This document shows, one piece after another, positions 35,266-44,709 of a stretch of DNA of 64,000 nucleotides. This DNA comes from UBA2965 sp036526135 (GTDB lineage Bacteria > Pseudomonadota > Gammaproteobacteria > Pseudomonadales > Azotimanducaceae). The notes under the pieces were generated by a model. It was given only the letters and a program-made list of their open reading frames with translations, did no database searches and had not been told where the DNA came from. The translations under genes were made by a program, and so were the position numbers. The stretch is taken from the NCBI GenBank assembly GCA_036526135.1, contig DATCZA010000001.1, forward strand, positions 46,383 through 110,382, in the 5' to 3' direction. Each line of letters starts with the position of its first letter. Within the stretch, counting starts at the first letter, position 1.

Positions 35266-36549
35266 TTAACGGGAGGACGGGCTCGACGGCTGATCCGCGC
35301 AGCGGTCTTCCGCGCGCTCGCGGTAGGCATCCAGCATGGGCACGGCGCGCAGCGCCTCGGGAATGTTCTCCACGCCGATGATCCGGTCGATGGACTCGTG
35401 GGCGTAGTAGATCCGGCGTTCCATGTAGCTCAGGCGGTAGCCCTGAAATCCTGGCGAGAGCACGGCCTTCTGCTGCCACTCCAGAAACTGCAGATCCTCG
35501 GCCATCACCACGTCCCAGAAGGCGAGCAGGCCATCCCATCCCGAGGGACGCTCGCCCTCACCCCAGTCCAGGCCGAAATGGACCACGTCCACCCGGGTCC
35601 GCGTGAGCGAAAGGGGCCAGAACATCAGAAACTGCCTGGCCGTGTCGCCAACGGGCGTGATGAGATTCGGAAAGACGTTGTGGGAGACGTGATAGTTGCG
35701 AGCGATCTCGCCAGCCGGAATGGCAGGCATCGCCTCGCCTGCTGAATCGCTGTATCCGCGCGTGTCGGCGGTCTCGGTGCGGGACATCCGGGTCGGGCAA
35801 GTCATGCGCGTGTGCCCGTTGGGAAGCAGCCCCATGACGGCGCCCCGGTGGTCGAGCGATGGCCCCACGGTCTTCGGGTGGATGCCCTGTATGTGGTAGA
35901 CCTCCAGGAACGCATCCATGGTCAGCTTCCAGTTGCACTCGAGCTCGTAGCTCTTGATCGCCGCCGGGCGCAGGCGCTCGATGTCGAACTGCTCGAACTC
36001 GGCGGCGATCATGTCGAGCCATTCCAGCAGCGGCTGTGCTTCGGGGTCCTCGTTGATGAATATCCACCGACCCCACTGCTCGCAGCGAACTTCCTTCAGG
36101 CCGAGGCAGGATCGATCGAAGGGCTCCGCGAAGTCGCGCTCGTCCATGACGGCGATCAGTCGTCCGTCCGTGTCGTACGTCCACTGGTGGTAGGTGCAGC
36201 GAAGCCGGGCCACCTGACCGGAGGCCTCCCGCACCAACGGCGCTCCGCGATGCGAGCAGACGTTGTAAAACGCGCGGACGCTTGCATCGCGGCCACGAAT
36301 CAGAAAGATCGGCGCATCGGGGATGTCCAGCAGGAGAAAGCTGCCGGGCTCCGGCAGCTGGCTGTCGTGGGCCGCGTAGAGCCAGACCTTTGACCACAGG
36401 TGACGACGCTCGAGATCGAAAAATGCCGGGCTGGTGTAGCGGCCGGGCGGCAGAGGCGGCAACGCCGGAAAGCCCTCGGGCGGAACCGCCCGTTCCTGCT
36501 CCCAGGCCATGCGCGCCTCGAGGTTCGCAATGGACTCCGGATCGTTCAT
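35266..36549 (-). CDS. Rieske non-heme iron ring-hydroxylating oxygenase, alpha subunit
   Basis: A 427-residue oxygenase. The Rieske cluster ligands are CSHRG and CTYHQW (about residues 96-120). The mononuclear iron site is in NWKLTMDAFLEVYHIQGIH, and MAEDLQFLE may supply the third ligand. The family includes steroid 9-alpha-hydroxylases, phthalate-type and aromatic dioxygenases. No reductase or ferredoxin gene is adjacent, so electron partners are elsewhere. It is the last gene of a leftward SDR-SnoaL-Rieske block (gaps of 14 and 23 bases). Confidence 0.95.
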   Translation of the reverse strand: MNDPESIANLEARMAWEQERAVPPEGFPALPPLPPGRYTSPAFFDLERRHLWSKVWLYAAHDSQLPEPGSFLLLDIPDAPIFLIRGRDASVRAFYNVCSHRGAPLVREASGQVARLRCTYHQWTYDTDGRLIAVMDERDFAEPFDRSCLGLKEVRCEQWGRWIFINEDPEAQPLLEWLDMIAAEFEQFDIERLRPAAIKSYELECNWKLTMDAFLEVYHIQGIHPKTVGPSLDHRGAVMGLLPNGHTRMTCPTRMSRTETADTRGYSDSAGEAMPAIPAGEIARNYHVSHNVFPNLITPVGDTARQFLMFWPLSLTRTRVDVVHFGLDWGEGERPSGWDGLLAFWDVVMAEDLQFLEWQQKAVLSPGFQGYRLSYMERRIYYAHESIDRIIGVENIPEALRAVPMLDAYRERAEDRCADQPSSPSSR

Positions 36550-36572
36550 CGGCCGTACTCCCTAACGCGCTG

Positions 36573-37058
36573 TCACGAACCCGACGACGGTTCTTCGAGC
36601 TTGCCCTTTCCAATCTCCGCCGCGAGCGCCATGATCTGCCGATTGCCGCGGCTCCAGAAGACGTTCAACGTCACCGCCTGCATCTTCCAGCCCTCATCCG
36701 TCCTGACCAGCCGGTCGTCGTAGTAGCCGCCGATGGTGAAATCCATGCCGCCCTGATCGTTGCGCAGAAAGTGCTCGGCCTTCATGTACATGCGCAGCCG
36801 GGCAATATCCCCGTCGACGTCGACCATCGGATTGGACATCACGTGCTGGGTGGCATCGAGCCCGGCAAACAGAACCTTACAGCCGGCCACCCAGTCGTCG
36901 GCCGCCATGCCGGATGCGGGTCGGCCATTGTAGGAAGAGAAGTCCATGGTGATCTCGTCGGTGAAGATGCTGCGATAGAGCACCCAGTCCCGAGTGTCGA
37001 TCCCCAGCGCGTACTCGTAGCGGCGACGGACGATGGCATGGTAATCGTCGAAATTCAT
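36573..37058 (-). CDS. SnoaL/NTF2-like protein
   Basis: A 161-residue cone-shaped NTF2-like fold protein: YEYALGIDTRDWVLYRSIFTDEITMDFSSYNG, TQHVMSNPMVDVDGDIARLRMYMKAEHF and GGYYDDRLVRTDEGWKMQ are typical SnoaL_4 blocks. Related proteins act as isomerases, dehydratases or small subunits beside Rieske oxygenases. Here it sits directly between an SDR and a Rieske alpha subunit, so it may be a beta-like partner or handle its product. Confidence 0.88.
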   Translation of the reverse strand: MNFDDYHAIVRRRYEYALGIDTRDWVLYRSIFTDEITMDFSSYNGRPASGMAADDWVAGCKVLFAGLDATQHVMSNPMVDVDGDIARLRMYMKAEHFLRNDQGGMDFTIGGYYDDRLVRTDEGWKMQAVTLNVFWSRGNRQIMALAAEIGKGKLEEPSSGS

Positions 37059-37072
37059 GATGGCCTGCCCGT

Positions 37073-37804
37073 TCAGCGACCCAAGGTGCTCGGCTCGACG
37101 TGGAAGGCGGGCGTCTCCTCGTTGAGCTTGACGCGGATCTCGCCGGAGGGGCCATCGCTGAGGAGGTCCAGTATCTCAGCCGCCATGGCGGACGGTGGCA
37201 TCATCGGTATCGTGCCGGACATCGCATCGGGCACTATGGCGGTGTCCACCACCCCCGGGCAGATGGCGTTGATACGCACGCTGCCGCCTTCGTTGGCTGC
37301 CGCGACGCTGCGCACGAGGCTGATCAGGGCGGCCTTGGTGGCGCCGTAGAGCGGATCGATGGCCATCGGGGCGAAGCCGGCAATGGAGGCCGTCACCGTG
37401 ATGGCTCCGCCCTTCTGCCTCATGGGAGGCAGAAGCGCCTTGATACCGTTGAAGACGCCGTCCACGTTGACGCCGATGATCCGGCGGTACTGCTCCACGC
37501 TGACGTCCTCGAGCGCAAGGTAAGCATCGTAGCGGCCCACAGTCATGACGCCGGCATTCAGGTGTACGTAGTCGGGCACCCCAAGCCGGGCACAGCAGCC
37601 GGCGACCGCTCCCTCCACGCTCGCCAGGTCCGCCACGTCGCAGAACAGAAACTCGCCGCCCAGGGACTCGGCCAGCGGCGCGCCGTCCGCCTCGTTGACG
37701 TCGCAGATGGCCACCCTTGCTCCCGCCGCGGCGAGCTGTCTGCACACCTCGGCGCCGATACCGGTTGCCCCTCCGGTCACCAGCGCGATCGCGTTGTCGT
37801 TCAC
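37073..37804 (-). CDS. Short-chain dehydrogenase/reductase
   Basis: A 243-residue classical SDR. NAD(P) binding TGGATGIG is at residues 10-17, with CDV near 60, LNAGV in place of NNAG, catalytic Ser in VTASIAG and YGATK (Tyr/Lys), and PGVVDTAI near the C-terminal half. It is the first gene of the SDR-SnoaL-Rieske block and is divergent from an MFS transporter. It probably oxidises or reduces a hydroxyl/keto group on the Rieske substrate or product. Confidence 0.92.
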   Translation of the reverse strand: MNDNAIALVTGGATGIGAEVCRQLAAAGARVAICDVNEADGAPLAESLGGEFLFCDVADLASVEGAVAGCCARLGVPDYVHLNAGVMTVGRYDAYLALEDVSVEQYRRIIGVNVDGVFNGIKALLPPMRQKGGAITVTASIAGFAPMAIDPLYGATKAALISLVRSVAAANEGGSVRINAICPGVVDTAIVPDAMSGTIPMMPPSAMAAEILDLLSDGPSGEIRVKLNEETPAFHVEPSTLGR

Positions 37805-37853
37805 CCTTCCCCTCCTCGCATGATCTTTGCTTTCCGCCCTAGATTGCGGTTCG

Positions 37854-39050
37854 ATGGACCATCACCGACCAAACGTTACCACGACGATCGACCGTTCACC
37901 TACCAGACCTGACAAGGCAGCCGATACCACGCTCAAAGCCCTTTTCCTTCTGACCGCCGTCCTGATGGTGGGCTACGGGGCGGTGTTTTCCCTGCTGGCC
38001 GAAATCCGCGACGCGTTCGGCTTCACGCCTACGGGCATCGGGCTGATCGCAGGCTCTGCGTTCGCGGCCGGTTTCTTCGCCCAGCTGTGGCTTGCGCGGT
38101 ACGCGGATCGCGGTTACGGGGCGATCATGCTGCGGGCAGGTCTCGCGATCTCGGCGCTGAGCACCCTGTGGATGGCCGTCGCCGACACCCTCGCTGCGTG
38201 GATTGCCGCGCGCGCCCTGCTGGGGTTCGGCGCCGGCTGCGTCCGCCCCGCCGTACGTCGTCTGGCACTCACCGCAGACCCCGCCAATGCCGGCCACGCC
38301 ATGGGACGTTTGACCGCCTACGAGACGGCTGGCTTCCTTCTCGGCCCCGTGCTCGCCGCGCTGCTCGACCGCTGGGCTGGCCTGGCGTCCACCTTCATCG
38401 TGATGACGGGCGTCCTGGCGCTGCTCGCGCCCATGGTGTGGCGCGTGAGCATTCCCGGGGCCAGCCGACCGACAACGGGTCCCGTCATCGGCACGCTGTT
38501 GCGCAATGCTTACATGCAGGCATGTCTTGCTCTCGGCATCGCGTTCTGGATCACCATCGGCGTCTTCGAAGCGGTCTGGGCCATATTTCTCGCCGATCTG
38601 GGGGCCAGCCAGATGTTCATCGGGCTCACCATGAGTCTCTTCGGGATCCCGATGATCTTCATCGCGCCCCGTGCCGGCTCCCTGGCCCAGCACCGGGGGC
38701 CTCTCCGGGTGGCCTCGGTCAGCATGGCGGTCGCAACCGTATGCATGGTTCTCTACGGGTTTCTGGAGTCGCTGTGGCTGCTATGCGTTCCGCTGGGCAT
38801 TCACGCCATCGCCGACGCCTACACCATGCCGGCGAGCCAGCTAGCGGTCGGACGGGCAAGCGGTGAGGGGGCCCTGGCAGCGGGCCAGGGCCTGTTCGGC
38901 GCCACCGGGATGGCCGTCGGCGCCGTGACCGCCGCAGGCGGCGGGGTCTTGTATCAGAGCCTCGGCCCGAGCGGGCTGTGGTGGGGGTCTGCCGGGGCCA
39001 TGATCGTCTGCCTGCTCATATCCTGGTGGCGCAGCCCTCGAGCGACCTGA
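37854..39050 (+). CDS. MFS transporter
   Basis: A 398-residue major facilitator with 12 predicted helices. GFTPTGIGLIAGSAFAAGFFAQLWLARYADRGYG is the helix 2-3 motif-A-like region and RALLGFGAGCVRPAVRR is the helix 4 Arg/Pro motif. The ATG at 37854 is used; an upstream non-ATG start at 37827 is possible. No ribosome site is clear. It is divergent from the SDR-SnoaL-Rieske block and may carry that pathway's substrate. Confidence 0.9.
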   Translation: MDHHRPNVTTTIDRSPTRPDKAADTTLKALFLLTAVLMVGYGAVFSLLAEIRDAFGFTPTGIGLIAGSAFAAGFFAQLWLARYADRGYGAIMLRAGLAISALSTLWMAVADTLAAWIAARALLGFGAGCVRPAVRRLALTADPANAGHAMGRLTAYETAGFLLGPVLAALLDRWAGLASTFIVMTGVLALLAPMVWRVSIPGASRPTTGPVIGTLLRNAYMQACLALGIAFWITIGVFEAVWAIFLADLGASQMFIGLTMSLFGIPMIFIAPRAGSLAQHRGPLRVASVSMAVATVCMVLYGFLESLWLLCVPLGIHAIADAYTMPASQLAVGRASGEGALAAGQGLFGATGMAVGAVTAAGGGVLYQSLGPSGLWWGSAGAMIVCLLISWWRSPRAT

Positions 39051-39116
39051 TCACGGCATCGAACTTATCGCCCTCGTCTTTGCCATTGCCGCTGATGCAG
39101 GCTTGCAGGCGACGGG

Positions 39117-39560
39117 TCACGCTGCTCGCAGCAGCACATCGAGCCGCCGAGACATGTCGACGTAGGCTCGGCGCAGGTTTTCGGCCATGGCATCCGAATC
39201 GGCGCCAGGCTCCGGAACGAACGCACCCTGCCACGCCAGCGTGCAGCCGGATCCGGCCGCTTCCACGCTCACGGTCACCGAGTAGCTCCGCATGCCCAGC
39301 GGACGACCCTCGGCGAGGCTGTAGGTGAGGCAGCGGCCGGCCTCGTCGAGGACATCGAGTCGATGCTGCACCCGACCTACGCTGGGGAGCCACAAGTCCC
39401 GCGTCATGCCGATGCCCTCACCGGACAGCTCGATACGGCCCTCGTCGCCCCCGGCTACCCAGCTCAGAAGCGATCCGAAATCCGCCAGCGTCCGCCAGAC
39501 GGAACCAGGCACGGCGTCCATGGCGTGGCGGTATCCGACCCGACAGGATTCACCCGGCAT
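39117..39560 (-). CDS. SRPBCC-fold (polyketide cyclase/dehydrase-like) protein
   Basis: A 147-residue helix-grip protein. The start VGYRHAMDAVPGSVWRTLADFGSLLSWVAG, the central GIGMTRDLWLPSVGRVQHRLDVLDE and the TLAWQGAFVPEP segment fit the SRPBCC/polyketide_cyc2 family, which binds hydrophobic ligands. Its specific ligand is unknown. It is convergent with the MFS gene and divergent from the Baeyer-Villiger monooxygenase. Confidence 0.85.
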   Translation of the reverse strand: MPGESCRVGYRHAMDAVPGSVWRTLADFGSLLSWVAGGDEGRIELSGEGIGMTRDLWLPSVGRVQHRLDVLDEAGRCLTYSLAEGRPLGMRSYSVTVSVEAAGSGCTLAWQGAFVPEPGADSDAMAENLRRAYVDMSRRLDVLLRAA

Positions 39561-39832
39561 CGAGCGTCACCTTGGCTCGCGCCCGGGATTGGCGAACGGC
39601 CCCGATATCATTCTCGTCCGAATCGTGGCGCGGCGACTGCGGCTGCATCCCTTGCGTCTCCCATTTCCCAGTGCGCCCATTCAAACACGATCGACCCGGC
39701 CCGGGTGTAAAAGGCTTGCACGTCATGGGTTAAGATTTACCAAGAGGACATTCGCCGCGATGTCCCTGCCGGACGGCCGCGTTCACGGCATCCGGGCAGC
39801 GCTGCGAGGCAACAGCAGGGGGAAGAACGGAA

Positions 39833-41425
39833 ATGAACACAAAGCCACTCGACGCCATCGTGGTGGGGGCCGGCTTCGCCGGGCTCTACATGCTCCACCG
39901 CCTGCGCGGCCTGGGCCTGAAAACCCGCGTCTTCGAGGCCGGCAGCGACATCGGCGGAACCTGGTTCTGGAACCGATACCCGGGCGCGCGCTGCGACATC
40001 GAGAGCATGGAGTACTCCTACCAGTTCTCCGACGAGCTTGCCCGGGAATGGGAGTGGTCGGAGCGTTACGCTACCCAACCGGAAATCCTCGGCTACATAA
40101 ACCACGTTGCCGAACGCTTCGATCTGCGCGGGGACATAAAGCTCAACACCCGGGTGGAGCGAGCCCGGTTCAGCGAAGAAACAAACCGGTGGACTGTCAC
40201 GACGAGCGATGGCGGCGAGCACGAAGCAAAGTACCTGGTAATGGCAACCGGCTGCCTTTCCTCCACGAACCTGCCCGAATTCGATGGCATCGACAGCTTT
40301 CAAGGCGACTGGTACCACACCGGGCAATGGCCCCACGAAGGCGTGGATTTCACCGGCAAGCGTGTCGCCGTCATCGGTACCGGCTCGTCGGCCATCCAGA
40401 GCATCCCGCTCATCGCCGAGCAGGCGGAGCAGCTCACCGTCTTCCAGCGCTCCCCCAACTTCTCCGTGCCCGCGCACAATCGGGCCCTGGATCCGGGAGC
40501 GGTCGCCCGGATCAAGGCCCGATACCCCGAGTTCCGGGATGCGAATCGGCAGACGGCCTTTCACGCGGATTTCCGCTACAACGAGTCCAACGCCCTGGAC
40601 GTATCCGCCGAGCAGCGCGAGCGCGAGTACGAGGCGCGCTGGGAACGGGGCGGGTTGCCCTTCCTGGCCGCCTTCGCCGACCTCGTGTTCGACGCCGACG
40701 CCAACGAGACCGCCGCCGAGTTCATCAGAGGCAAGATACGCGAGACCGTCAAAGACCCGGACACCGCCGAGCTTCTCTGCCCGACCAGCGTCGTGGGGTG
40801 CAAACGCCTGTGCGTGGATACGGACTACTACGCCACCTTCAACCGCGAAAACGTCACCCTGGTGAGCGTGCGGGACACGCCCATCGAGGCCATCACGCCC
40901 AAGGGACTGCGAACGGCTGACGAGGAGTACGAGTTCGACGCCATCGTGTTCGCCACCGGCTTCGATGCCATGACGGGGGCGTTGATGAAGATGGACATTC
41001 GCGGGATCGGCGGCCGTTCAATTCAGGACGCATGGTCGGAAGGCCCCAAGACCTACCTGGGCCTGGCCGTGTCCGGTTTTCCGAACCTTTTCACCGTCAC
41101 CGGCCCCGGAAGCCCCTCCGTGCTGACGAACATGCTCCCGACGATAGAACACCACGTCGACTGGATCGCCGACTGCGTCGCCTACATGGAGCACGAAGGC
41201 ATGTCCCGCATCGACGCGATGCCCGAGGCCCAGACAGCGTGGGTTGCTCACGTGAACGAGGTGGGGGATTCCAGCCTGTATCCACGCTGCAACTCCTGGT
41301 ATCTGGGTGCGAACATTCCGGGCAAGCCTCGCGTGTTCATGCCCTATCTGGGTTTTCCGCCCTACGCCGAAAAATGCCGGGAGGTGGCGGAATCCGGCTA
41401 CGACGGTTTTGCGCTGAGCGCGTGA
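39833..41425 (+). CDS. Type I Baeyer-Villiger monooxygenase
   Basis: A 530-residue FAD/NADPH enzyme that inserts oxygen next to a ketone. The FAD motif GAGFAG is at residues 12-17, the family fingerprint FQGDWYHTGQWP starts at residue 156, and the NADPH motif GTGSSA follows near 182. DIGGTWFWNRYPGARCDIES is typical of cyclohexanone- and steroid-type enzymes. The ATG has a GGGGAAG ribosome site. With the KstD-like flavoprotein and Rieske oxygenase, it supports catabolism of cyclic ketones. Confidence 0.96.
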   Translation: MNTKPLDAIVVGAGFAGLYMLHRLRGLGLKTRVFEAGSDIGGTWFWNRYPGARCDIESMEYSYQFSDELAREWEWSERYATQPEILGYINHVAERFDLRGDIKLNTRVERARFSEETNRWTVTTSDGGEHEAKYLVMATGCLSSTNLPEFDGIDSFQGDWYHTGQWPHEGVDFTGKRVAVIGTGSSAIQSIPLIAEQAEQLTVFQRSPNFSVPAHNRALDPGAVARIKARYPEFRDANRQTAFHADFRYNESNALDVSAEQREREYEARWERGGLPFLAAFADLVFDADANETAAEFIRGKIRETVKDPDTAELLCPTSVVGCKRLCVDTDYYATFNRENVTLVSVRDTPIEAITPKGLRTADEEYEFDAIVFATGFDAMTGALMKMDIRGIGGRSIQDAWSEGPKTYLGLAVSGFPNLFTVTGPGSPSVLTNMLPTIEHHVDWIADCVAYMEHEGMSRIDAMPEAQTAWVAHVNEVGDSSLYPRCNSWYLGANIPGKPRVFMPYLGFPPYAEKCREVAESGYDGFALSA

Positions 41426-41444
41426 CGGAACCCGGCGGCGCCCA

Positions 41445-42653
41445 TCATGGCGCCCCAGGATCCAGCGCGTCGTACCCGTAAAGCCAGTCCATGACGCGAC
41501 CCGAAGCGCGGCCCACGATCAGGTTGCGGAGCCCGGCAGCCGGCCCGCTCGAGTGGAAGAGCCGCGCGTTCCGCCTGGAACCGGCCTGCACCCGGGCCGT
41601 TCGCGCCCTGCGCAACGACTCGTAGCGGCGCAGGCTCCCGGAAACCCCGTCGCCTTCCACCAGGCACCGCGCCAGCACCGCCGCATCCTCTATGGCCATG
41701 GCCGCGCCCTGGGCCATGAACGGCAGCGTCGGGTGACAGGCATCACCCAGGAGCGTCACCCGTCCATCGCTCCACGCCGACATCGGCGGACGATCGAACA
41801 GCGCCCACTTGAAGCAGGCCTGCGGGTCCATGTTGTCGATCAGCCGCCGAACCGTCTCGTGCCATCCGGCGAAGTCAGCTTGCAGCTCGCTGAGGTCTCC
41901 AGGCTCCGTCCAGGACTCGACTTCCCACCCGCGCTTCTCGACGACGCCCACACAGTTGATCAGCTCGCCTCTCCGGACGTAGTAGTGCACGAAATGCTTG
42001 TGCGGCCCCCACCAGGCGCTGGCGGCCGGCCGGACGAAGCCTGAGGGGACCGCGCCTGCCGGCACCAGGCCCCGCCAGGCGACGTTGCCCGTGAACCGCG
42101 GCGCTTCGGCGCCGAACAACGCCTCGCGGACCGTGGAGTGAATACCGTCCGCACCGATCAGCAGGTCACCGCCATGACGCTCGCCGCCGGCCTCGACGAA
42201 GACGGCGGAGTCGCCCGGCTCGATACCCTCGACCCTCGCACCGGTGCGCAGCTCGATACCCGGTGCCCGCCGCAGCGCGCGTTCCAGGACGTCGAGCAGA
42301 TCGGCCCGGTGCACGTGATAGTAGGGATAGACGAACCGGTCGCGGAAAGCCTCGTCTATGGGGCTAGAGGCCAGCAGGCGGCCGCTTCGCCAGTCGCGCA
42401 TCTCCACGGCGCGCGGGAGGAAGGCGACGCTGCCGAGAGCGCCCTCGAGACCCAGATGATGAAGCACGCGAGAGGCGTTGGGCGAAAGCTGAATTCCCGC
42501 GCCCACCTCGGCGAGATCGGCCGTCTGCTCGAACACGCTGACGGCAATCCCTTGCCTTGCCAGGCAGAGCGCGGCCGTGAGTCCGCCGATCCCGCCACCG
42601 ACGATGAGCGCGCGCGATACCTGCAACGGTGATCCATGGCATGGCTTCGGCAC
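41445..42653 (-). CDS. FAD-dependent aromatic-type monooxygenase (salicylate hydroxylase-like)
   Basis: A 402-residue group A flavoprotein monooxygenase. The dinucleotide motif is VGGGIGGL (residues 18-25), the DG motif is LLIGADGIHSTVR and the GD motif is VTLLGDACHPTLPFMAQGA. FEQTADLAEVGAGIQLSPNA is typical of salicylate and 3-hydroxybenzoate hydroxylases. The start is uncertain: GTG 42653 gives the full N-terminus, and TTG 42626 is a shorter option; neither has a ribosome site. It is convergent with the Baeyer-Villiger gene. Confidence 0.9.
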   Translation of the reverse strand: MPKPCHGSPLQVSRALIVGGGIGGLTAALCLARQGIAVSVFEQTADLAEVGAGIQLSPNASRVLHHLGLEGALGSVAFLPRAVEMRDWRSGRLLASSPIDEAFRDRFVYPYYHVHRADLLDVLERALRRAPGIELRTGARVEGIEPGDSAVFVEAGGERHGGDLLIGADGIHSTVREALFGAEAPRFTGNVAWRGLVPAGAVPSGFVRPAASAWWGPHKHFVHYYVRRGELINCVGVVEKRGWEVESWTEPGDLSELQADFAGWHETVRRLIDNMDPQACFKWALFDRPPMSAWSDGRVTLLGDACHPTLPFMAQGAAMAIEDAAVLARCLVEGDGVSGSLRRYESLRRARTARVQAGSRRNARLFHSSGPAAGLRNLIVGRASGRVMDWLYGYDALDPGAP

Positions 42654-42757
42654 CGATGGTATACCGGCAACTTCGCTCAGACCAACGCCCGAGTGGTCGG
42701 CTGCAACCTCGCGTACGCTTGTCAGGTCACCGCCTGACGGCGTAGTCTTCAGCCATC

Positions 42758-43453
42758 ATGAACGCACCCGCGAGATATCACCTCATCAGCTCCTTCACGT
42801 GACCCTGGGTCCAGCGCGCCGTGATCGTGATGCGCGCCAAGGACGTCGACTTCGACGTGACCTACATCGACCTGCGCGACAAGCCCGACTGGTTTCTGGA
42901 GATTTCCCCCCACGGCAAGGTGCCCGTGCTGCAGGTAGACGGGGTCCCGCTGTTCGAGTCCAACGCCATCGCCGAGTATCTCGACGAGGTGGTCCCCCCG
43001 CGCCTGCATCCCGAGGATGCGCTAAAGCGCGCCCGCAACCGTGCCTGGACCGATTTCGTGCCCACCTTCGCCGCCGGCCTGAGCGCCCTGTACTACGCAA
43101 AGTCTCCGGAGGGCCACGAAGAACGCATGACGGTTGCCCGACAGCGCCTCGACAAGATCGAGGAGGCCATTCGCGCCGAGCGGGGCAACGAAGGGCCCTT
43201 CTTCAACGGGCCCGATCTCTCCCTGGTGGATGCCGCCTACGCGCCGTTCTTCCAGCGTTTTCTCATTGTCGAGCAATGGCTGGCCACCGGCCTGCTCGAG
43301 TCTTACCCGCTGGTGGGCGCCTGGGCAGACGCCCTTGCGGCCAGCCCGGCGGTCGCAAACTCCGTGCCGGACGTCTTCCACGACGAGTTCGTCGCCAACC
43401 TGAAGCGTCGCGGATTTCATGTAGCCGCCCTGATGGACGCAGCGGCGGGCTGA
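42758..43453 (+). CDS. Selenoprotein candidate: glutathione S-transferase with in-frame UGA at the active-site Cys
   Basis: From ATG 42758 to TGA 43453 one frame codes 231 residues, interrupted only by TGA at 42800-42802. The local sequence is YHLISSFT-U-PWVQRAVIVMRAKDVDFDVTYIDL; homologous GSTs have CPWVQR (Cys) at this spot, so the UGA falls exactly on the active-site residue (Sec15). The N-terminal thioredoxin-like domain continues with KPDWFLEISPHGKVPVL and FESNAIAEYL, and the C-terminal helical domain is intact. A conventional caller would start at GTG 42821 and lose the active site. A hairpin at 42814-42837 fits the SECIS pattern. Omega/lambda-type GSTs with Cys act as thiol transferases and deglutathionylases. 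Confidence 0.82.
42814..42837 (+). promoter_or_regulatory. Candidate bacterial SECIS element of the GST gene
   Basis: GCGCGC (42814-42819) pairs with GCGCGC (42832-42837), closing a 12-base loop that starts CGUG. Seventeen bases separate the UGA from the loop, and G is the second loop base. Stem length, loop size, early G and spacing all lie within the usual bacterial SECIS limits, though the loop is larger than in the redoxin element. Confidence 0.6.
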
Positions 43454-43495
43454 GCAGGGAAGCGGCCGCAGCCCGCGGGTCGCCTGAATCCGGCC

Positions 43496-44593
43496 TCACG
43501 CCACCGCCAAGGCCCCTCGCTGCTCGCCCAGCCGCTGCAGCTCCGGCATGACCCTGTCGGCAAACAGACGCATGTTGCGGTTGGCCTCGGCGTAGTCCAT
43601 CCCGCCATAGGCGAAGTGGGTCATCACGCCTTTGGCCCCGATCATCCGGTGGATGAACTCGACCTTCTCGATCACCTGCTCGGGCGTGCCGAACGGCATC
43701 AGCCGGACGAAGTCCCGGGCCGCGCCGTCGTCGGATCGGGTTTCGATGTGCTCATGAATCTTCTCGTAGAACTCGTAACCTTTCGTGCCTTCCAGGTGCC
43801 CGATGCGAAGCTCGTAATGGTCCATGACGGAGTGGTAATAACGGCCGATATACTTGTAGGCCATCTCCTCGGCCCGATCGGCGCTCTCGTCGACGAAGAA
43901 GAAGCCGCCGCACATAGGGTCCGGCGGAGACGACTGCGCGCCGTGAGTTTCTGCCCAGACCCGGTGGTAAACCTCGAAATCCGTTCTGACCGATTCCCAT
44001 GGTTTCTGCGGGATGACAAGAAGCCCAACACCAAGCCGGGCCATCACCGGCATGGACTCCGGGGACACCGCCGCGGCGAACGTCCGCCCCCGGAAGGTCC
44101 TGAACGGCGCCGGCCGGATGTCGCGGCGAGGCTGCTGGAAGTGCTTGCCGTCGAGCTCCACGAAGCCGCGCTCCAGCCCTTCGAGGATCATGGTCGCCGA
44201 TTCGACGAAACGCTCACGGGACTCGTCCATGGGCACGCGAAAGCCATCGAACTCGACGCGGCCGAGCCCCCGGCCGATACCCAGGATCATGCGCCCGCCG
44301 GAGAGGGCATCGAGCATGGCGATTTCCTCGGCGACGCGAACCGGGTCGTGCCAGGGCAGCACGATCACCATGGAGCCGAGCTGCACGCGCTCCGTGCAGG
44401 CCGCCATGTAGCTCAGAAACTGCGTGACGTCGGGCACCATCGTGTAGTCGGTGAAGTGGTGCTCCACCGACCAAACGGAGTCGAAGCCCATGGGTTCCGC
44501 GGCGCGGGCCATGGCCAGCTCTTGCGCGTACACCTGATGGTCGGGTACCGGCTTGCCGAGGTTCTGAAATACGGGTGCGAATCCGACGTGCAT
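43496..44593 (-). CDS. Luciferase-like (LLM class) flavin-dependent oxidoreductase
   Basis: A 365-residue bacterial-luciferase-family protein. SVEHHFTDYTMVPDVTQFLSYMAACTERVQLGSMVIVLPWHDPVRVAEEIAMLDALSGGRMILGIGRG is the classic LLM core (His-rich loop, substrate-side helix, phosphate loop). It would use FMNH2. The gene is divergent from the acyl-CoA ligase operon and convergent with the GST. Confidence 0.92.
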   Translation of the reverse strand: MHVGFAPVFQNLGKPVPDHQVYAQELAMARAAEPMGFDSVWSVEHHFTDYTMVPDVTQFLSYMAACTERVQLGSMVIVLPWHDPVRVAEEIAMLDALSGGRMILGIGRGLGRVEFDGFRVPMDESRERFVESATMILEGLERGFVELDGKHFQQPRRDIRPAPFRTFRGRTFAAAVSPESMPVMARLGVGLLVIPQKPWESVRTDFEVYHRVWAETHGAQSSPPDPMCGGFFFVDESADRAEEMAYKYIGRYYHSVMDHYELRIGHLEGTKGYEFYEKIHEHIETRSDDGAARDFVRLMPFGTPEQVIEKVEFIHRMIGAKGVMTHFAYGGMDYAEANRNMRLFADRVMPELQRLGEQRGALAVA

Positions 44594-44709
44594 GACTTTC
44601 CTCCCTCTGCTTACCGCAATTTAACATCAGCCGGAAAATCCATGCGATCCCTTTCCCTGCCGCCCGCGGGACAGGCATCATGGCGAAGGGCGAGCGGAGG
44701 CAGGCCAGC

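Noticed and set aside
35256..35267. Perfect 12-base palindrome AACCCCGGGGTT near the Rieske gene stop
   Set aside because: No loop and no U-run, so not a terminator; a chance palindrome or restriction-like site is enough.
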